Source: Candidatus Woesearchaeota archaeon
Lineage (GTDB): Archaea > Nanobdellota > Nanobdellia > Woesearchaeales > UBA583
Assembly (NCBI GenBank): GCA_023898345.1
Contig: CP060218.1
Location: 682,001-746,000 of the forward strand
DNA length: 64,000 nt
Direction: 5' to 3'
Shown one piece after another: positions 16,693 through 26,026 of this stretch. A program made the translations under genes and the position numbers. The notes below the pieces were generated by a model. The model made no database searches. It saw only the letters and a program-made list of their open reading frames with translations, and was not told where the DNA came from. The first letter of the stretch is position 1; the number at the start of each line of letters is the position of its first letter.

Positions 16693-18066
16693 TCACCAGA
16701 AAAGAAAAAAGAGAAAGGCAAGAAAAAGAGGGGGAAGAAAGGCAATACCATCTTTTACTTTAAGTGCGGTTATTTTTCCTTCATGGGCTAATGCTTTTAG
16801 GTTTTCAAGTTGTTCTTCTGTAACGCCAATTTTGAAATCTTCACTCCTGTACAAAAGATGGCCTTTCACTTTGACATCTTCAACAATCCAATCTCCTGGT
16901 ACAATCTTCTCAATTGGCTTTGGCGAGACAAATATCATGCTTTCAACTTGCTTTGCAATTTTCATAAAGTAGTAGAGAAAGATAAGGGTGAGAAGAATAT
17001 ACAAGGAACTTGAAAGGAAAAAACCTAAGCAGAGAATGCACGCGGTGGAGAAAGCCAAAAGAATATGGATTGAAGTTTTCACTTTGAGATGAAGTTCTTT
17101 TCTCCTCTTACATGCAAAATAGCTGATGATAAGAAAGGCAAGTACACCACCAATGAAAAATGATGCGCCTAAAAACTCCAGAAGAAAGCCAAAAATCTCC
17201 AAATTTACTTTGTCGATTGCGACGATTTTTATAATGTAAAGAAGATAGTTAATGGTAACTAGAGAGGAAAACGGAAAAATAACTCTGACGTCTAGTTTGT
17301 GTGATGAAGAAAACTGTTTTTTAAGAAGTGATAGGTCTCCTGCTGTGAGATATTTTCCCGAACTTACTGACTCTGTTTTTTTGTCGAGAACCATTGATTC
17401 TTTTACTTCTTTAAGGGGTTTTCTGACGACAAAATACACTGATTCAAATGTTGTATCTGGGGAAAAGAAAATAAAAAGAAATGCTATGAATCCAAAAAAG
17501 AAAAGATAAAGGGAACTTAAATTAAAAAGAAGTCCCCAGAACAGAGAGAGAAGAATAAGAAAAAGAAAAAGGAGATCTTTTTGCTCTTCTTTGCGTTTGT
17601 TTTTGAAAAGTGTTCTAAAGGCAAGAATAAAAAGAAAAATAACATCTATGGAAAGAATTAAAACTTGAGCATACAAAAGGGCAAGAAAAAGAATGTCGCC
17701 GTACTGCTCAGAGAGAAAGGAAAAAAGAAAAGAAAGGGAAGAGGAGAGTCCAAAAGTTTTAAGGAGGGGTAAGAGATAAAAAATACTTGCTGAAAAACCA
17801 ATGAGAAATTTTGCATCTCCGCCTCCCCAAACTCCAATATAATAAAGAAGAGCCCCTAATGCAAATCCCATGAGAAGACCAAAACCAACATACTTTATGG
17901 GAACTATACTTTTACTTTGCAAGCTATCTAAACAAGCTATAATAAGAATGAAAAAACAGAGAGCAAAATTAAGATAATCATAGACTTCGCGTTTGCGTAT
18001 ATCTTCAATTGAAGCTAAGAAAAAAGCCAAAAGGACAATTGTCCCTACAGCGTATGAAAGAATCAT
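16693..18066 (-). CDS. Prepilin/preflagellin peptidase, A24 family, with C-terminal extension
   Basis: The 457-residue membrane protein carries both catalytic Asp motifs of type IV prepilin peptidases: LASIEDIRKREVYDYLN (first Asp in the D-x-R-x-R loop, ~23) and VWGGGDAKFLIG (GxGD, ~85). Several further helices follow, plus a C-terminal soluble segment (KPIEKIVPGDWIVEDVKVKGHLLY) and a final short helix, an architecture seen in archaeal FlaK/PibD relatives. It would cleave the positively charged leader of pilin-like proteins at the inner face of the membrane. Its ATG overlaps the stop of the upstream 89-residue gene by four bases, so the two form an operon. Confidence 0.82.
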   Translation of the reverse strand: MILSYAVGTIVLLAFFLASIEDIRKREVYDYLNFALCFFILIIACLDSLQSKSIVPIKYVGFGLLMGFALGALLYYIGVWGGGDAKFLIGFSASIFYLLPLLKTFGLSSSLSFLFSFLSEQYGDILFLALLYAQVLILSIDVIFLFILAFRTLFKNKRKEEQKDLLFLFLILLSLFWGLLFNLSSLYLFFFGFIAFLFIFFSPDTTFESVYFVVRKPLKEVKESMVLDKKTESVSSGKYLTAGDLSLLKKQFSSSHKLDVRVIFPFSSLVTINYLLYIIKIVAIDKVNLEIFGFLLEFLGASFFIGGVLAFLIISYFACKRRKELHLKVKTSIHILLAFSTACILCLGFFLSSSLYILLTLIFLYYFMKIAKQVESMIFVSPKPIEKIVPGDWIVEDVKVKGHLLYRSEDFKIGVTEEQLENLKALAHEGKITALKVKDGIAFLPPLFLAFLFFLFW

Positions 18067-18332
18067 TCTTCTTCTACATATATATTGTAAAGGGAATATC
18101 CCATGAGAAAGACAGAACTCAGAACTGAAATATAATAACCTGCCAAAGGAAGAGATGCAAGACCCACATTGAGTAGTTTCAGGTATGGCGCTACTGTCAA
18201 CATAGTAGTGATGTTGACAAGAAACATTGTCATGCCAACGCCCAAGAAAAACAAACCAATGTTGTGCCTAGTAAGCAAGATTTGTTTCTTGGTATTTATT
18301 CGTAGATGCTGATGAGTTGAATGTTTATTCAT
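18063..18332 (-). CDS. Small two-helix membrane protein, unknown
   Basis: The 89-residue protein has a basic N-terminus (MNKHSTHQHLRINTKKQ) and two hydrophobic segments (IGLFFLGVGMTMFLVNITTML and SLPLAGYYISVLSSVFLMGYSLY). Its stop overlaps the start of the A24 peptidase (ATGA), so co-translation is likely and it may assist that peptidase. A TATA-like ATATTTAAAG sits about 26 nt before the ATG. No family recognised. Confidence 0.6.
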   Translation of the reverse strand: MNKHSTHQHLRINTKKQILLTRHNIGLFFLGVGMTMFLVNITTMLTVAPYLKLLNVGLASLPLAGYYISVLSSVFLMGYSLYNIYVEEE

Positions 18333-18439
18333 AGTGTTTTTGCGAGTGAACCCCTTTAAATATTTTTCTATCGTTTCTACAGCCCTACTTTCAAGTGTTT
18401 ACATTTTTTTATATGGAAAAACTCTCCCGATAAGAGTTA

Positions 18440-21400
18440 ATGGTTCTGAACATTACAAAAGTAGGTTTTGTTCTCTTTGTTTTTTTTAGCATTTTCATTA
18501 CTGTTAATGGAGTTGGAGTGTACAGGAACGACGGAAGTTTTGTTCACTATGTTCCTAATGATGCGCCTCTTGTTGATATTAATATTAGCAACTCACAGAC
18601 CCCTTTCAAAGTTCTTCGGGCAAATTTTTTACTCAATGATGAAGTTTTTACAAAAGAGATTGGGTCTTCTCCTCTTACTCAATACTTCAAAGAATTTTCT
18701 CTCTCTGAGATGGCAAATGGGAAAACATTTTCTGAAAATGACTCTCTTTCTTTTGAACTTATTTTAGACAAAGAACTTACTAAGCTTGCAAATAGCGACC
18801 CTTTAAGTTTTGATATTGTTATTGACCTTACCGAGCCACGCCTTCTTTCTCCTGAGTCTTCTTTTGAACTTAGTTCGAGTCAAAATTCAATACCTCTTAG
18901 TTTTAGTGAACCTATTTGTTTTCTGGAAGCGTTTCTTGATGGTCAGTCCATTTATGAAAAAGATTTTCTCACAAGTCCTGCTGAAAAGCTGTGTAAGGCG
19001 ACTTTTGATTTAGAAATTGACAGTACACAACTTTCTGGAACAAGTGCTGTTCTTACTTTAACGTTTTCAGATCTTGCAGGCATTACTTCTGAGACTGCTC
19101 TTGACCTGAGTTACTCTTTTGCATCTTGCTCTTTGGATGGCGTCTCTTTGCAGCACGGTGAGGAATTTGAATTTTATAGTAGTACGAGTGCACAAAGCTG
19201 CGAGTCGCAAAAAAGAGTTTGTAATGATGGAGTTCTCTCTGGAAGCGATTCATATAAATATCAAAGCTGTGAGGATTTTCGTGAACCTGCATCTTGTTCT
19301 TTGGATGGGGTTACAGTAAGAAGTGGCCAAAGTTATTCCTTTTATCAGGCAAGAACAAGTCAAAGTTGTGAAGCTCAAGTGAGAACGTGTACGGATGGAA
19401 GTTTTTCTGGAGATTCCTCGTATATGTTTCATAGTTGTGAAGAAACTACTGAGAGTACGTGTAATCTTGACGGAATAGAATTTGCTAGTGGAAGTAGCTG
19501 GTCTTTTTTTTCAGCAAGAACAGCAGCACAATGTACTTCGGAAAAACGACAGTGTTTGGATGGCGTTCTTGGAGGAAATGAAGATTTTCGTTTTTCTAGC
19601 TGTGAAGTTGTTGACGAAAAGGACCCTTGTCTTCTGGATGGCGTCTCTGTAAGCCACGGCCAAAGTTATACGTTCTATAATAAACAGGAGGATGCAAGTT
19701 GTAAGGGAGAAACGCGAACGTGTAATGATGGTGTCTTTGGTGGCAATCCTGCGTACATTTACCATGAATGTACTGTCACTGAAGAACCTCAGGCATGTGA
19801 AATTGATGGAAAGAGAATTGAACATGAACAAAGTGTTGAACTGTTTGAGAAGCGAGAGGCAGAGACTTGCCTTACGAGTTTGCGAACATGTATTAATGGG
19901 ACACTTGATGGAGATCAAACATATGTCTTTTCCACATGTACAGAGGTTGAACCTTTATGTGAGAGAAATCCTTTTGATGCGTCTTGTCCTTTTTCCCTTA
20001 AGCTTCTGACAAAAAAAGATGATTCTTCTCTGAACTACTTTTATGATAAGAATTTCAAGAATTTTTTTGCTGGAACTATTTTTACTCGCGAGTCCAGTAT
20101 TTCTCTAGTAGTCCAATCAAATAAGCCGGCAAGTTGTTTTGCTGCAGAGGGATTCATCCAAGAAACGCCTGTCCCTTCGTTTAATGAAGTCCTTTCAAAA
20201 ACAAAAATGATCTCTGAGAGTGGACTCTTGCATCAAACACCTCTCCTTTCCCTCAATGCTCTCTCGCCTGTCCTGTACTGGATTGCTTGTAAGAATGATG
20301 AAACTGGAGAGATTCTTTATCTTAATGCAGAACTTGGTGAAGACTTGCGTCTTTTGAAAATTCAACAATATACAGGAGAAAATTTAGCCATACAAACTAT
20401 GGAACCAGCCGATTCTGAAATTTTGACTTATTCCCCTTTCCCTGTAACTGCTTCGACAAATGTTGCAGCTTTGTGTTTTCTCGGCCTTGATGAAGTTCCT
20501 TCTTATCGCCAGAATGCACTTATGAGTAGCAGTTCAGCAGACACGTATAAAAAACATAGTACTGAAGCTGAACCCCTTAAAAGTGGAGCACATTCTCTCA
20601 ATCTTCTTTGCTATAATAAAGTCTTTGAGGAAGCCGCTCGTGTTCATACCCTCAGTCTTGATACAACAAAGGGCCTGCAAATTTCCTCGATTTCACCTAG
20701 TAAAGCTTCTGAATATCCTGTAACAATAAACTTTAGATTGAGCGAACCTGCTACTTGCTATTACAGTCTTCAAGAACTAAATGACCTTTCTCAAATTACA
20801 ACTCTTACGCAAGCAACAGGTACGGGACAGAACAAACAAATCCCTTTGCTTTCTGGTCTGATTAAAGGGAAAAATCAGATTTTCATTTATTGCACTAAAA
20901 ATAATCAACTTGCAGCTTACGTATCTCACGAGCTTTTCTTTGACAACTCTGTCCCCGAACTTTCTCAGCTTGTTTTTATCAATGACGGAATCCCTAGTGA
21001 GTACCTCTCTTCAAATAGTAGTGCAACAGTTCGTTTTTCTTACACTTCAGCAACACCAGTTAGTACTTTTTATGTGTATTTCACAAGGACAGACGGAAGT
21101 TCTTCTGAACCAGTACAATTTCCTTCCTCAAACGCTCTCGCTAATGGAACGCAAACTCTTACAGTAACAGAAGACTTGGCGTCGTTTAGCTCTCTGAGTG
21201 TTGTTGGTCAAACAACATATGGAAAGAATACTAGCCCCTTAACGAAAACTCTTCTCTTCGATTTCCAAGTCCCTAGTCTTGAATTTTCTCTTTCTGGAAC
21301 ATCTCTGTCTATTCTCTGTACTGATGCTGGAAGTGGTTGCTATGATATTTTATACGATACAAAAGCTGGACCTTTGGGATGTGTTCCTTCTCTCCCTTAT

Positions 21401-22216
21401 TCTGAAAACTCAAGTATCCAAATTCTTGACTATACGTTTGTTTGTGCAAAAGCAAGAGACAAAGCTGGAAATAGTGTGGAGTTTAGCCAGTACGTCGGCG
21501 AAATAGGAGACAATGGTGGAACTGGCCCTGTAATAGACGAGGAAGAAGAAGAAGAGGGGGATTACACGCAACCAGGCGAGGAAGAAGAAGAAGGTGAATA
21601 TGAAGAGGAAGAAGACGATAATTCATATGAACCAATCACACTGCCTCCTGAAAATACGAGTGGAAATTTCCCCTATCTCATTGTTGTTGCACTCATACTT
21701 GTTCTCGCAGGAGTTGGTGGCAGTGGCTATTATGCATACAGAAAAGGATATTTAGACAAGCAACTTAAAAAATTCGGAATTGAGCCAAAGGGAACTTCTA
21801 ACAGAAATACATTTGGAGACACCCAAAAAGGAAGTCAAACATTTACAACATCAAGATCCGAACATCCTCAATACACAGGAGTTCCAAGAGACATACCGAC
21901 AAACCAAAGTAAATACGACACACACCTAAACAGACTTAATACTTTCATCGATGAAAAAATAAAGCACTCTGAAGAACTGGCAAAGGCGTTTGATAAGAAA
22001 AAGAACAACGAAGATAGCCTCATGAAAACAACCCCTAAAAGAGATGTAAGTCAAGAAGATTTTGATGAATACTACCAGAAACAAAGAGGTGGATCCTCAG
22101 GCCTAGGAAATAATAAAAATGTCGCTACGGCAAAAAATGAAGCAGAACAGTTTGAAAATTTCCTTTCAAAAAAGAAGGCGAGCGAGAAGGAAGAAAAAAC
22201 TAAAAAGTCCTCCTGA
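18440..22216 (+). CDS. Large Cys-repeat surface protein anchored by a C-terminal helix
   Basis: The 1258-residue protein has an N-terminal signal segment (VGFVLFVFFSIFITVNG), Ig-like beta regions, and five tandem repeats of about 55 residues (228-505) with the pattern C.LDG..v..G.s..fy......C....R.C.dG...G...y....C. More beta-rich domains follow to ~1030, then a very acidic stretch (~1033-1068), a membrane helix (FPYLIVVALILVLAGVGG, ~1077-1097) and a 160-residue charged cytoplasmic tail. The repeats resemble Cys-rich repeats common in surface proteins of CPR bacteria and DPANN archaea (from memory). A long outward stalk with an inside tail suggests adhesion or signalling, which is inference. 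TTATATGG lies about 30 nt before the ATG. Confidence 0.75.
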   Translation: MVLNITKVGFVLFVFFSIFITVNGVGVYRNDGSFVHYVPNDAPLVDINISNSQTPFKVLRANFLLNDEVFTKEIGSSPLTQYFKEFSLSEMANGKTFSENDSLSFELILDKELTKLANSDPLSFDIVIDLTEPRLLSPESSFELSSSQNSIPLSFSEPICFLEAFLDGQSIYEKDFLTSPAEKLCKATFDLEIDSTQLSGTSAVLTLTFSDLAGITSETALDLSYSFASCSLDGVSLQHGEEFEFYSSTSAQSCESQKRVCNDGVLSGSDSYKYQSCEDFREPASCSLDGVTVRSGQSYSFYQARTSQSCEAQVRTCTDGSFSGDSSYMFHSCEETTESTCNLDGIEFASGSSWSFFSARTAAQCTSEKRQCLDGVLGGNEDFRFSSCEVVDEKDPCLLDGVSVSHGQSYTFYNKQEDASCKGETRTCNDGVFGGNPAYIYHECTVTEEPQACEIDGKRIEHEQSVELFEKREAETCLTSLRTCINGTLDGDQTYVFSTCTEVEPLCERNPFDASCPFSLKLLTKKDDSSLNYFYDKNFKNFFAGTIFTRESSISLVVQSNKPASCFAAEGFIQETPVPSFNEVLSKTKMISESGLLHQTPLLSLNALSPVLYWIACKNDETGEILYLNAELGEDLRLLKIQQYTGENLAIQTMEPADSEILTYSPFPVTASTNVAALCFLGLDEVPSYRQNALMSSSSADTYKKHSTEAEPLKSGAHSLNLLCYNKVFEEAARVHTLSLDTTKGLQISSISPSKASEYPVTINFRLSEPATCYYSLQELNDLSQITTLTQATGTGQNKQIPLLSGLIKGKNQIFIYCTKNNQLAAYVSHELFFDNSVPELSQLVFINDGIPSEYLSSNSSATVRFSYTSATPVSTFYVYFTRTDGSSSEPVQFPSSNALANGTQTLTVTEDLASFSSLSVVGQTTYGKNTSPLTKTLLFDFQVPSLEFSLSGTSLSILCTDAGSGCYDILYDTKAGPLGCVPSLPYSENSSIQILDYTFVCAKARDKAGNSVEFSQYVGEIGDNGGTGPVIDEEEEEEGDYTQPGEEEEEGEYEEEEDDNSYEPITLPPENTSGNFPYLIVVALILVLAGVGGSGYYAYRKGYLDKQLKKFGIEPKGTSNRNTFGDTQKGSQTFTTSRSEHPQYTGVPRDIPTNQSKYDTHLNRLNTFIDEKIKHSEELAKAFDKKKNNEDSLMKTTPKRDVSQEDFDEYYQKQRGGSSGLGNNKNVATAKNEAEQFENFLSKKKASEKEEKTKKSS

Positions 22217-22267
22217 TAAAAACACAACAAAAATTTTTAAAGACTTCTTGCAGAAAATAAAATAGTA

Positions 22268-22972
22268 ATGACAGTAAAAAAAATTCTCCTGCAATTAAAA
22301 CGGTTTTGGCTTTTCATTTGGAAAGATGATAGTCCTTTGGCGTATGTGCTTAATCTTCTTTTTGCATTTCTTTTCATAAAATTTCTTTTTTTTCCTGCAA
22401 TCGGATTTGCGCTTAACACTGATTTTCCCATCGTGGCAATTGTTTCTGGGAGTATGGAACATAAAACCCAAGTTCAAAATATACCTGGATGTATGGGAAC
22501 AAGCTGTATTTGCGGAGTCTCTCAGGAGACGCCAGAGAGGTTTTCTTTTACGCAGTATTGGCAAATTTGTGGTTCTTATTATGAAACAAATTTTAATATT
22601 ACTCAAGAAGTATTTGCAACGTTCCCGTACAAAAATGGTCTTAATACGGGTGATGTTATGATTTTATATGGAAAGGACCCCAAGGACATTGAAGTTGGAC
22701 AGGTCTTGGTTTTTGAGCCTGGTGACAAGCAATGGTATGCCAATTACGGCCCTGTGATTCATAGAGTTGTTGCTAAGTGGAAAGGCAATGATGGAAAGTG
22801 GTACTTCAGAACAAAGGGAGACCATAATGCAATTTCTAGTGATACTAGAAGTTTTGAAAGTGAAATAAGTGAGGACGAAGTTTTTGGAATCGGTCTCGTT
22901 AGAATTCCTTTTATAGGGTACGTAAAAATAGTAATGAGTAAAATTCTTCTTACTTTGGGAGGCCTCTTTTAA
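22268..22972 (+). CDS. sipW: Signal peptidase I, archaeal/ER type
   Basis: The 234-residue membrane protease removes signal peptides from exported proteins. The catalytic Ser lies in IVSGSMEHKTQ (residue ~58). The archaeal/Sec11-type His in VIHRVVAKW replaces the bacterial general-base Lys, and box E appears as FRTKGDHNAISSD. One helix precedes the Ser (LFAFLFIKFLFFPAIGFAL) and one closes the protein. An unusual insert of about 60 residues, including CMGTSCICG, separates the Ser and His regions and might form disulphides. It is followed two bases later by cca, so they are co-transcribed. TTTTTAAAG lies about 30 nt before the ATG. The symbol is only a family label. Confidence 0.85.
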   Translation: MTVKKILLQLKRFWLFIWKDDSPLAYVLNLLFAFLFIKFLFFPAIGFALNTDFPIVAIVSGSMEHKTQVQNIPGCMGTSCICGVSQETPERFSFTQYWQICGSYYETNFNITQEVFATFPYKNGLNTGDVMILYGKDPKDIEVGQVLVFEPGDKQWYANYGPVIHRVVAKWKGNDGKWYFRTKGDHNAISSDTRSFESEISEDEVFGIGLVRIPFIGYVKIVMSKILLTLGGLF

Positions 22973-22974
22973 AA

Positions 22975-24300
22975 ATGGATATTCTCTTACAACAAAAAAT
23001 TTTACGCAGAATAAAGCCAACGAGACTTGAGCAAGAGAGACTGAATGAGCTTGTTGAAAAGGTCCTTCGTAAATGTAGACGAGCGGCAAAGTCTCTTGGC
23101 TTTTCAGTAGAATTTCTTGTGGGAGGAAGTTTTGGAAAAGGAACGTATCTTAGAGGCAGCTCTGACGTCGATGTTTTTTGTCGTTTTTCTCAGGAATATT
23201 TGGAAGAAACTCTTTCGGAAAAGCTTGCTGAACTTTTGGACTGTGCAGGTTTTGTAAAGAGGGACAAACGAAAAGGTTCTCGCGACTATTACTCACTCTC
23301 ACTGAAAACAAAGGATCTTTCTTTGCGTTTTGAGTTTGTCCCCCTTCATTTTATTCAGGCTCCCGAGGAAGCCAAAAATTCTGTCGATGTTTCACCGTTC
23401 CACGTCCAGTTTGTACACGAGCACTTGAAAAAAAATCCGTCTCTTGCCGACGAAATCCGCCTCACAAAACAGTTGCTTAAAGCTCAGGGTTTGTACGGAG
23501 CAGAGAGCTACATCCAAGGGTTTTCGGGCCACGTAGTAGACATTCTTCTTTGTCATTTTGGTAGTCTTTGCGAGCTTCTCACTCAGGCAAGACATTGGGA
23601 AGAACAGATTTGTCTACGTAATACTGGGACGTATTGCTCATCTAAAGACTTAGAAGCCGAAATGGAAAAAGAAAAATTCTCGTCTCTTGTTCTTCAAGAC
23701 CCTTGCCTTCCTTCTCGCAATGCTGCTCGCGCTTTGTGTGACGAGAAATATGCAGAATTTCTTCTTTTTTCCCAGAAAACTTTTGAACTTACGGAACACG
23801 ATTTCCTTATTGAAAAGCTCAACATGAGAGAAATTATTGAAGAGAGTAAAAAGTTTGTACGTGAATACAATTTACGTCTTGCTCTTTATTCGTTTAAAAT
23901 TAATATTGGACTTGAAAGTGAAGATATTGTTGGTTCTAAAATGCTTAGGCTTTTTCGTTTGACTAGCAAATATTTTGAAAATTTAGGGCTAAGAATTTTT
24001 CGTGAGGATTTTTACATTGACCTTAAGCAACACTCTTGCATGTTCTCATTTATGTTTGAAAGAGGCCATGTACCAAAGGTAAAAAAATTGTTTGGCCCTA
24101 AGGTATATATGGGTCCAGCAGTACAGGCATTTTTACAAAAGCATGAGACATATTTTGTTGAGGACCACAGGCTTTGTACATATGCAAAAAGAACTTCCCA
24201 AACGATTGATGAAGCAATGCGAATTGGAACTGAACAATTCAGAGCCATGCACCCAAAAGAAATGAACTGCATAAAAAGCATGCGCAGATATAAGGTTTAA
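22975..24300 (+). CDS. cca: CCA-adding tRNA nucleotidyltransferase, archaeal class I
   Basis: The 441-residue enzyme adds or repairs the 3' CCA of tRNAs. The nucleotidyltransferase head shows FLVGGSFGKGTYLRGSSDVDVFCRF (GSxxxGT...DxD, residues ~43-67) and the third carboxylate strand RFEFVPLHF. The central region RLTKQLLKAQGLYGAESYIQGFSGHVVDILL is diagnostic of archaeal CCA enzymes. The length is normal for the class. The tRNA genes in this window do not encode CCA, so the enzyme is needed. The start follows the signal-peptidase stop by two bases. Confidence 0.95.
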   Translation: MDILLQQKILRRIKPTRLEQERLNELVEKVLRKCRRAAKSLGFSVEFLVGGSFGKGTYLRGSSDVDVFCRFSQEYLEETLSEKLAELLDCAGFVKRDKRKGSRDYYSLSLKTKDLSLRFEFVPLHFIQAPEEAKNSVDVSPFHVQFVHEHLKKNPSLADEIRLTKQLLKAQGLYGAESYIQGFSGHVVDILLCHFGSLCELLTQARHWEEQICLRNTGTYCSSKDLEAEMEKEKFSSLVLQDPCLPSRNAARALCDEKYAEFLLFSQKTFELTEHDFLIEKLNMREIIEESKKFVREYNLRLALYSFKINIGLESEDIVGSKMLRLFRLTSKYFENLGLRIFREDFYIDLKQHSCMFSFMFERGHVPKVKKLFGPKVYMGPAVQAFLQKHETYFVEDHRLCTYAKRTSQTIDEAMRIGTEQFRAMHPKEMNCIKSMRRYKV

Positions 24301-24312
24301 ATTTTTATCTAC

Positions 24313-25596
24313 CTAATCTAGATCCAGAGATTCTAGTTCAAAGCCTTCTAGATTCTTCTCCCATGCTTCGTCAAAGTGCTCTTTATCGGTACTGAGAAGA
24401 TAAGACGTACGAGCAAAGAGAGTTTCTGTTGTGAGATTCATCCCTTGTCCTTTGACTCCCGTTGCTAGCAGGCGTCGGCCCGGCGTATAAACATTCATAT
24501 TTGTCTGCCCATACACTGTTTGAACTCCAACAACTAGCTTAGTCCCATTTTCAACAAGATTCTTGAAGACATCCAAAAATTCGGGATGAGTTTTTGTATA
24601 GTCATCAAAATGACTTACTCCAACATGTCCCAATCCCGTAGCTTCGATAATGACGGCATCATAGAGAGACAAACTTTCTAACTCCTTTTTCTGAAGATGG
24701 GGGTGAACTTTGAAAAATCCAATGCAGAGTTCAGGATTAAACAAATCATATGAGAAGGGTTCTTTTGGCAGAGACGTTTTCAAATCTCTTGTATATTCAA
24801 TAGGTCCGGAAAGAGTTATCTTTGCAACAGGAGGGAAGTTTATTTGTTTGAAGGCATCTCGTCGAGAAGAGTGCATTTTCTTAGCATTAATACCGTCGAC
24901 AATATTAAAACTATCATCACTTTTTCCTGCATGCATGCAAATCCCAACTCTGCGATAGGCGTTTTCATTACCATATTGATCCCCAATGAACTGTAAAGCT
25001 GCACTTAAATTTGAATAAGCATCAGAACTTGCTCTGTCAGAGCTTCGTTGTGCTCCAACAAGAAGAACTGGAATTGGAAGATTGTGCAATGCATATTGTA
25101 GTGCTGCCGAACTGTAGTGCATGGTGTCTGTTCCATGAGAAATAATAATTGCATCTGCTCCAGATTCTATTTCTTTTGCAATTGCTTTAATCAGGCCATT
25201 GTAATGAAAAAAATTTAGGTCCTCGGACATTAAATTCCCAATCATTTTAGCATCAATACGAGCAAGTCCGTGCAATTCTGGAAAGAGAGCAAGCAATTCT
25301 TTTGAATCAAATTTTGAAATGACTGCCCCTGTTGCATAATCCACTTTTGAAGCTATTGTCCCACCAGTATGTAAAATAGAAACTTTAGGTAGTTTTTTAT
25401 CCTTTGAAGCTGGTACTTCAGAAACAAGAACTTTGGCGGAAGAGTTAGCTTTGCGAACTAAAGAGGAGATATCCGATAAGGGAAAGCTTGCATTGTAGCC
25501 ACTGGAAAGTTTTATGGTGAGTAGATCCCCTTCTTCTTTTATTAGGAGCCCTTTGAACTGTTCTTCTTTGTACTCAAACTCAACTTGTTCGTTCAT
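24313..25596 (-). CDS. gatD: Glu-tRNA(Gln) amidotransferase subunit D
   Basis: The 427-residue protein is the asparaginase-like subunit that frees ammonia for conversion of Glu-tRNA(Gln) to Gln-tRNA(Gln) by archaeal GatDE. An N-terminal small beta domain (residues 1-~65) precedes the L-asparaginase fold, with VSILHTGGTIASKVDYATGAV (first catalytic Thr), IISHGTDTMHYSSAALQ (second Thr-Asp-Lys region), PVLLVGAQRSSDRASSDA and IIEATGLGHVGVS. GatE is not in the window, although a tRNA-Gln gene is. It shares a symmetrical TTTAAA box at 25620-25625 with the divergent 25649 gene. Confidence 0.95.
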   Translation of the reverse strand: MNEQVEFEYKEEQFKGLLIKEEGDLLTIKLSSGYNASFPLSDISSLVRKANSSAKVLVSEVPASKDKKLPKVSILHTGGTIASKVDYATGAVISKFDSKELLALFPELHGLARIDAKMIGNLMSEDLNFFHYNGLIKAIAKEIESGADAIIISHGTDTMHYSSAALQYALHNLPIPVLLVGAQRSSDRASSDAYSNLSAALQFIGDQYGNENAYRRVGICMHAGKSDDSFNIVDGINAKKMHSSRRDAFKQINFPPVAKITLSGPIEYTRDLKTSLPKEPFSYDLFNPELCIGFFKVHPHLQKKELESLSLYDAVIIEATGLGHVGVSHFDDYTKTHPEFLDVFKNLVENGTKLVVGVQTVYGQTNMNVYTPGRRLLATGVKGQGMNLTTETLFARTSYLLSTDKEHFDEAWEKNLEGFELESLDLD

Positions 25597-25616
25597 AGGA
25601 AGGAAAGGACAAATAG

Positions 25617-25627
25617 TTTTTTAAATA
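25617..25627. promoter_or_regulatory. Shared bidirectional TATA box between gatD and the 25649 gene
   Basis: A single A/T box (TTTTTTAAATA) with the self-complementary core TTTAAA (25620-25625) is centred 26.5 nt from the ATG of gatD on one side and 26.5 nt from the ATG at 25649 on the other. Both genes would be leaderless. Confidence 0.6.
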
Positions 25628-25648
25628 GCTTTGCTTGGAAAAGGAAGA

Positions 25649-26020
25649 ATGGAAGATAGCATAAAGGAAAAATTAAAGGAAGTCTTTGGGATCGCTTTGT
25701 TTTTTAGTATTTTCTCAAATATTGTTGCACTGGTTTTGCAAACTATTTCGGATACTGTTACAACTATTGACTTGAGTTTTTACCTCATTATGTTTGCTAC
25801 AATAACGTTCATTACGTATAGACGTCTTAGCGAATCAGGAAATCCTCTTTGGTATTATCCTCTACTTGGCTTGGGCTGGGCAGGCACTGTTGCTGGTTTA
25901 GATTTTGGTATTGCTAGCGTCTTAGCTCCAGAAAGTTATCAGTTTGACAGAGTCTATTACTCTTTCTTTCTTTTCCTCCCCATCCTTATCGGAATAAAAT
26001 ATGGAAAAGAAGAGAAGTAA
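25649..26020 (+). CDS. Small membrane protein, unknown
   Basis: The 123-residue protein has an amphipathic start (MEDSIKEKLKEVFGIA) and three or four hydrophobic segments (LFFSIFSNIVALVLQTI, FYLIMFATITFITY, YPLLGLGWAGTVAGLDFGIA, FFLFLPILIGIKYG). The ATG at 25649 is preferred over the upstream TTG because of its spacing to the shared TATA box. It ends a few bases from the convergent IMPase gene. No family recognised. Confidence 0.6.
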   Translation: MEDSIKEKLKEVFGIALFFSIFSNIVALVLQTISDTVTTIDLSFYLIMFATITFITYRRLSESGNPLWYYPLLGLGWAGTVAGLDFGIASVLAPESYQFDRVYYSFFLFLPILIGIKYGKEEK

Positions 26021-26026
26021 TTTTGC

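Noticed and set aside
19083..19918. Long antisense frames within the Cys-repeat region of the surface gene
   Set aside because: They arise from the repeated codons of the real gene and have no promoter or recognisable domain.
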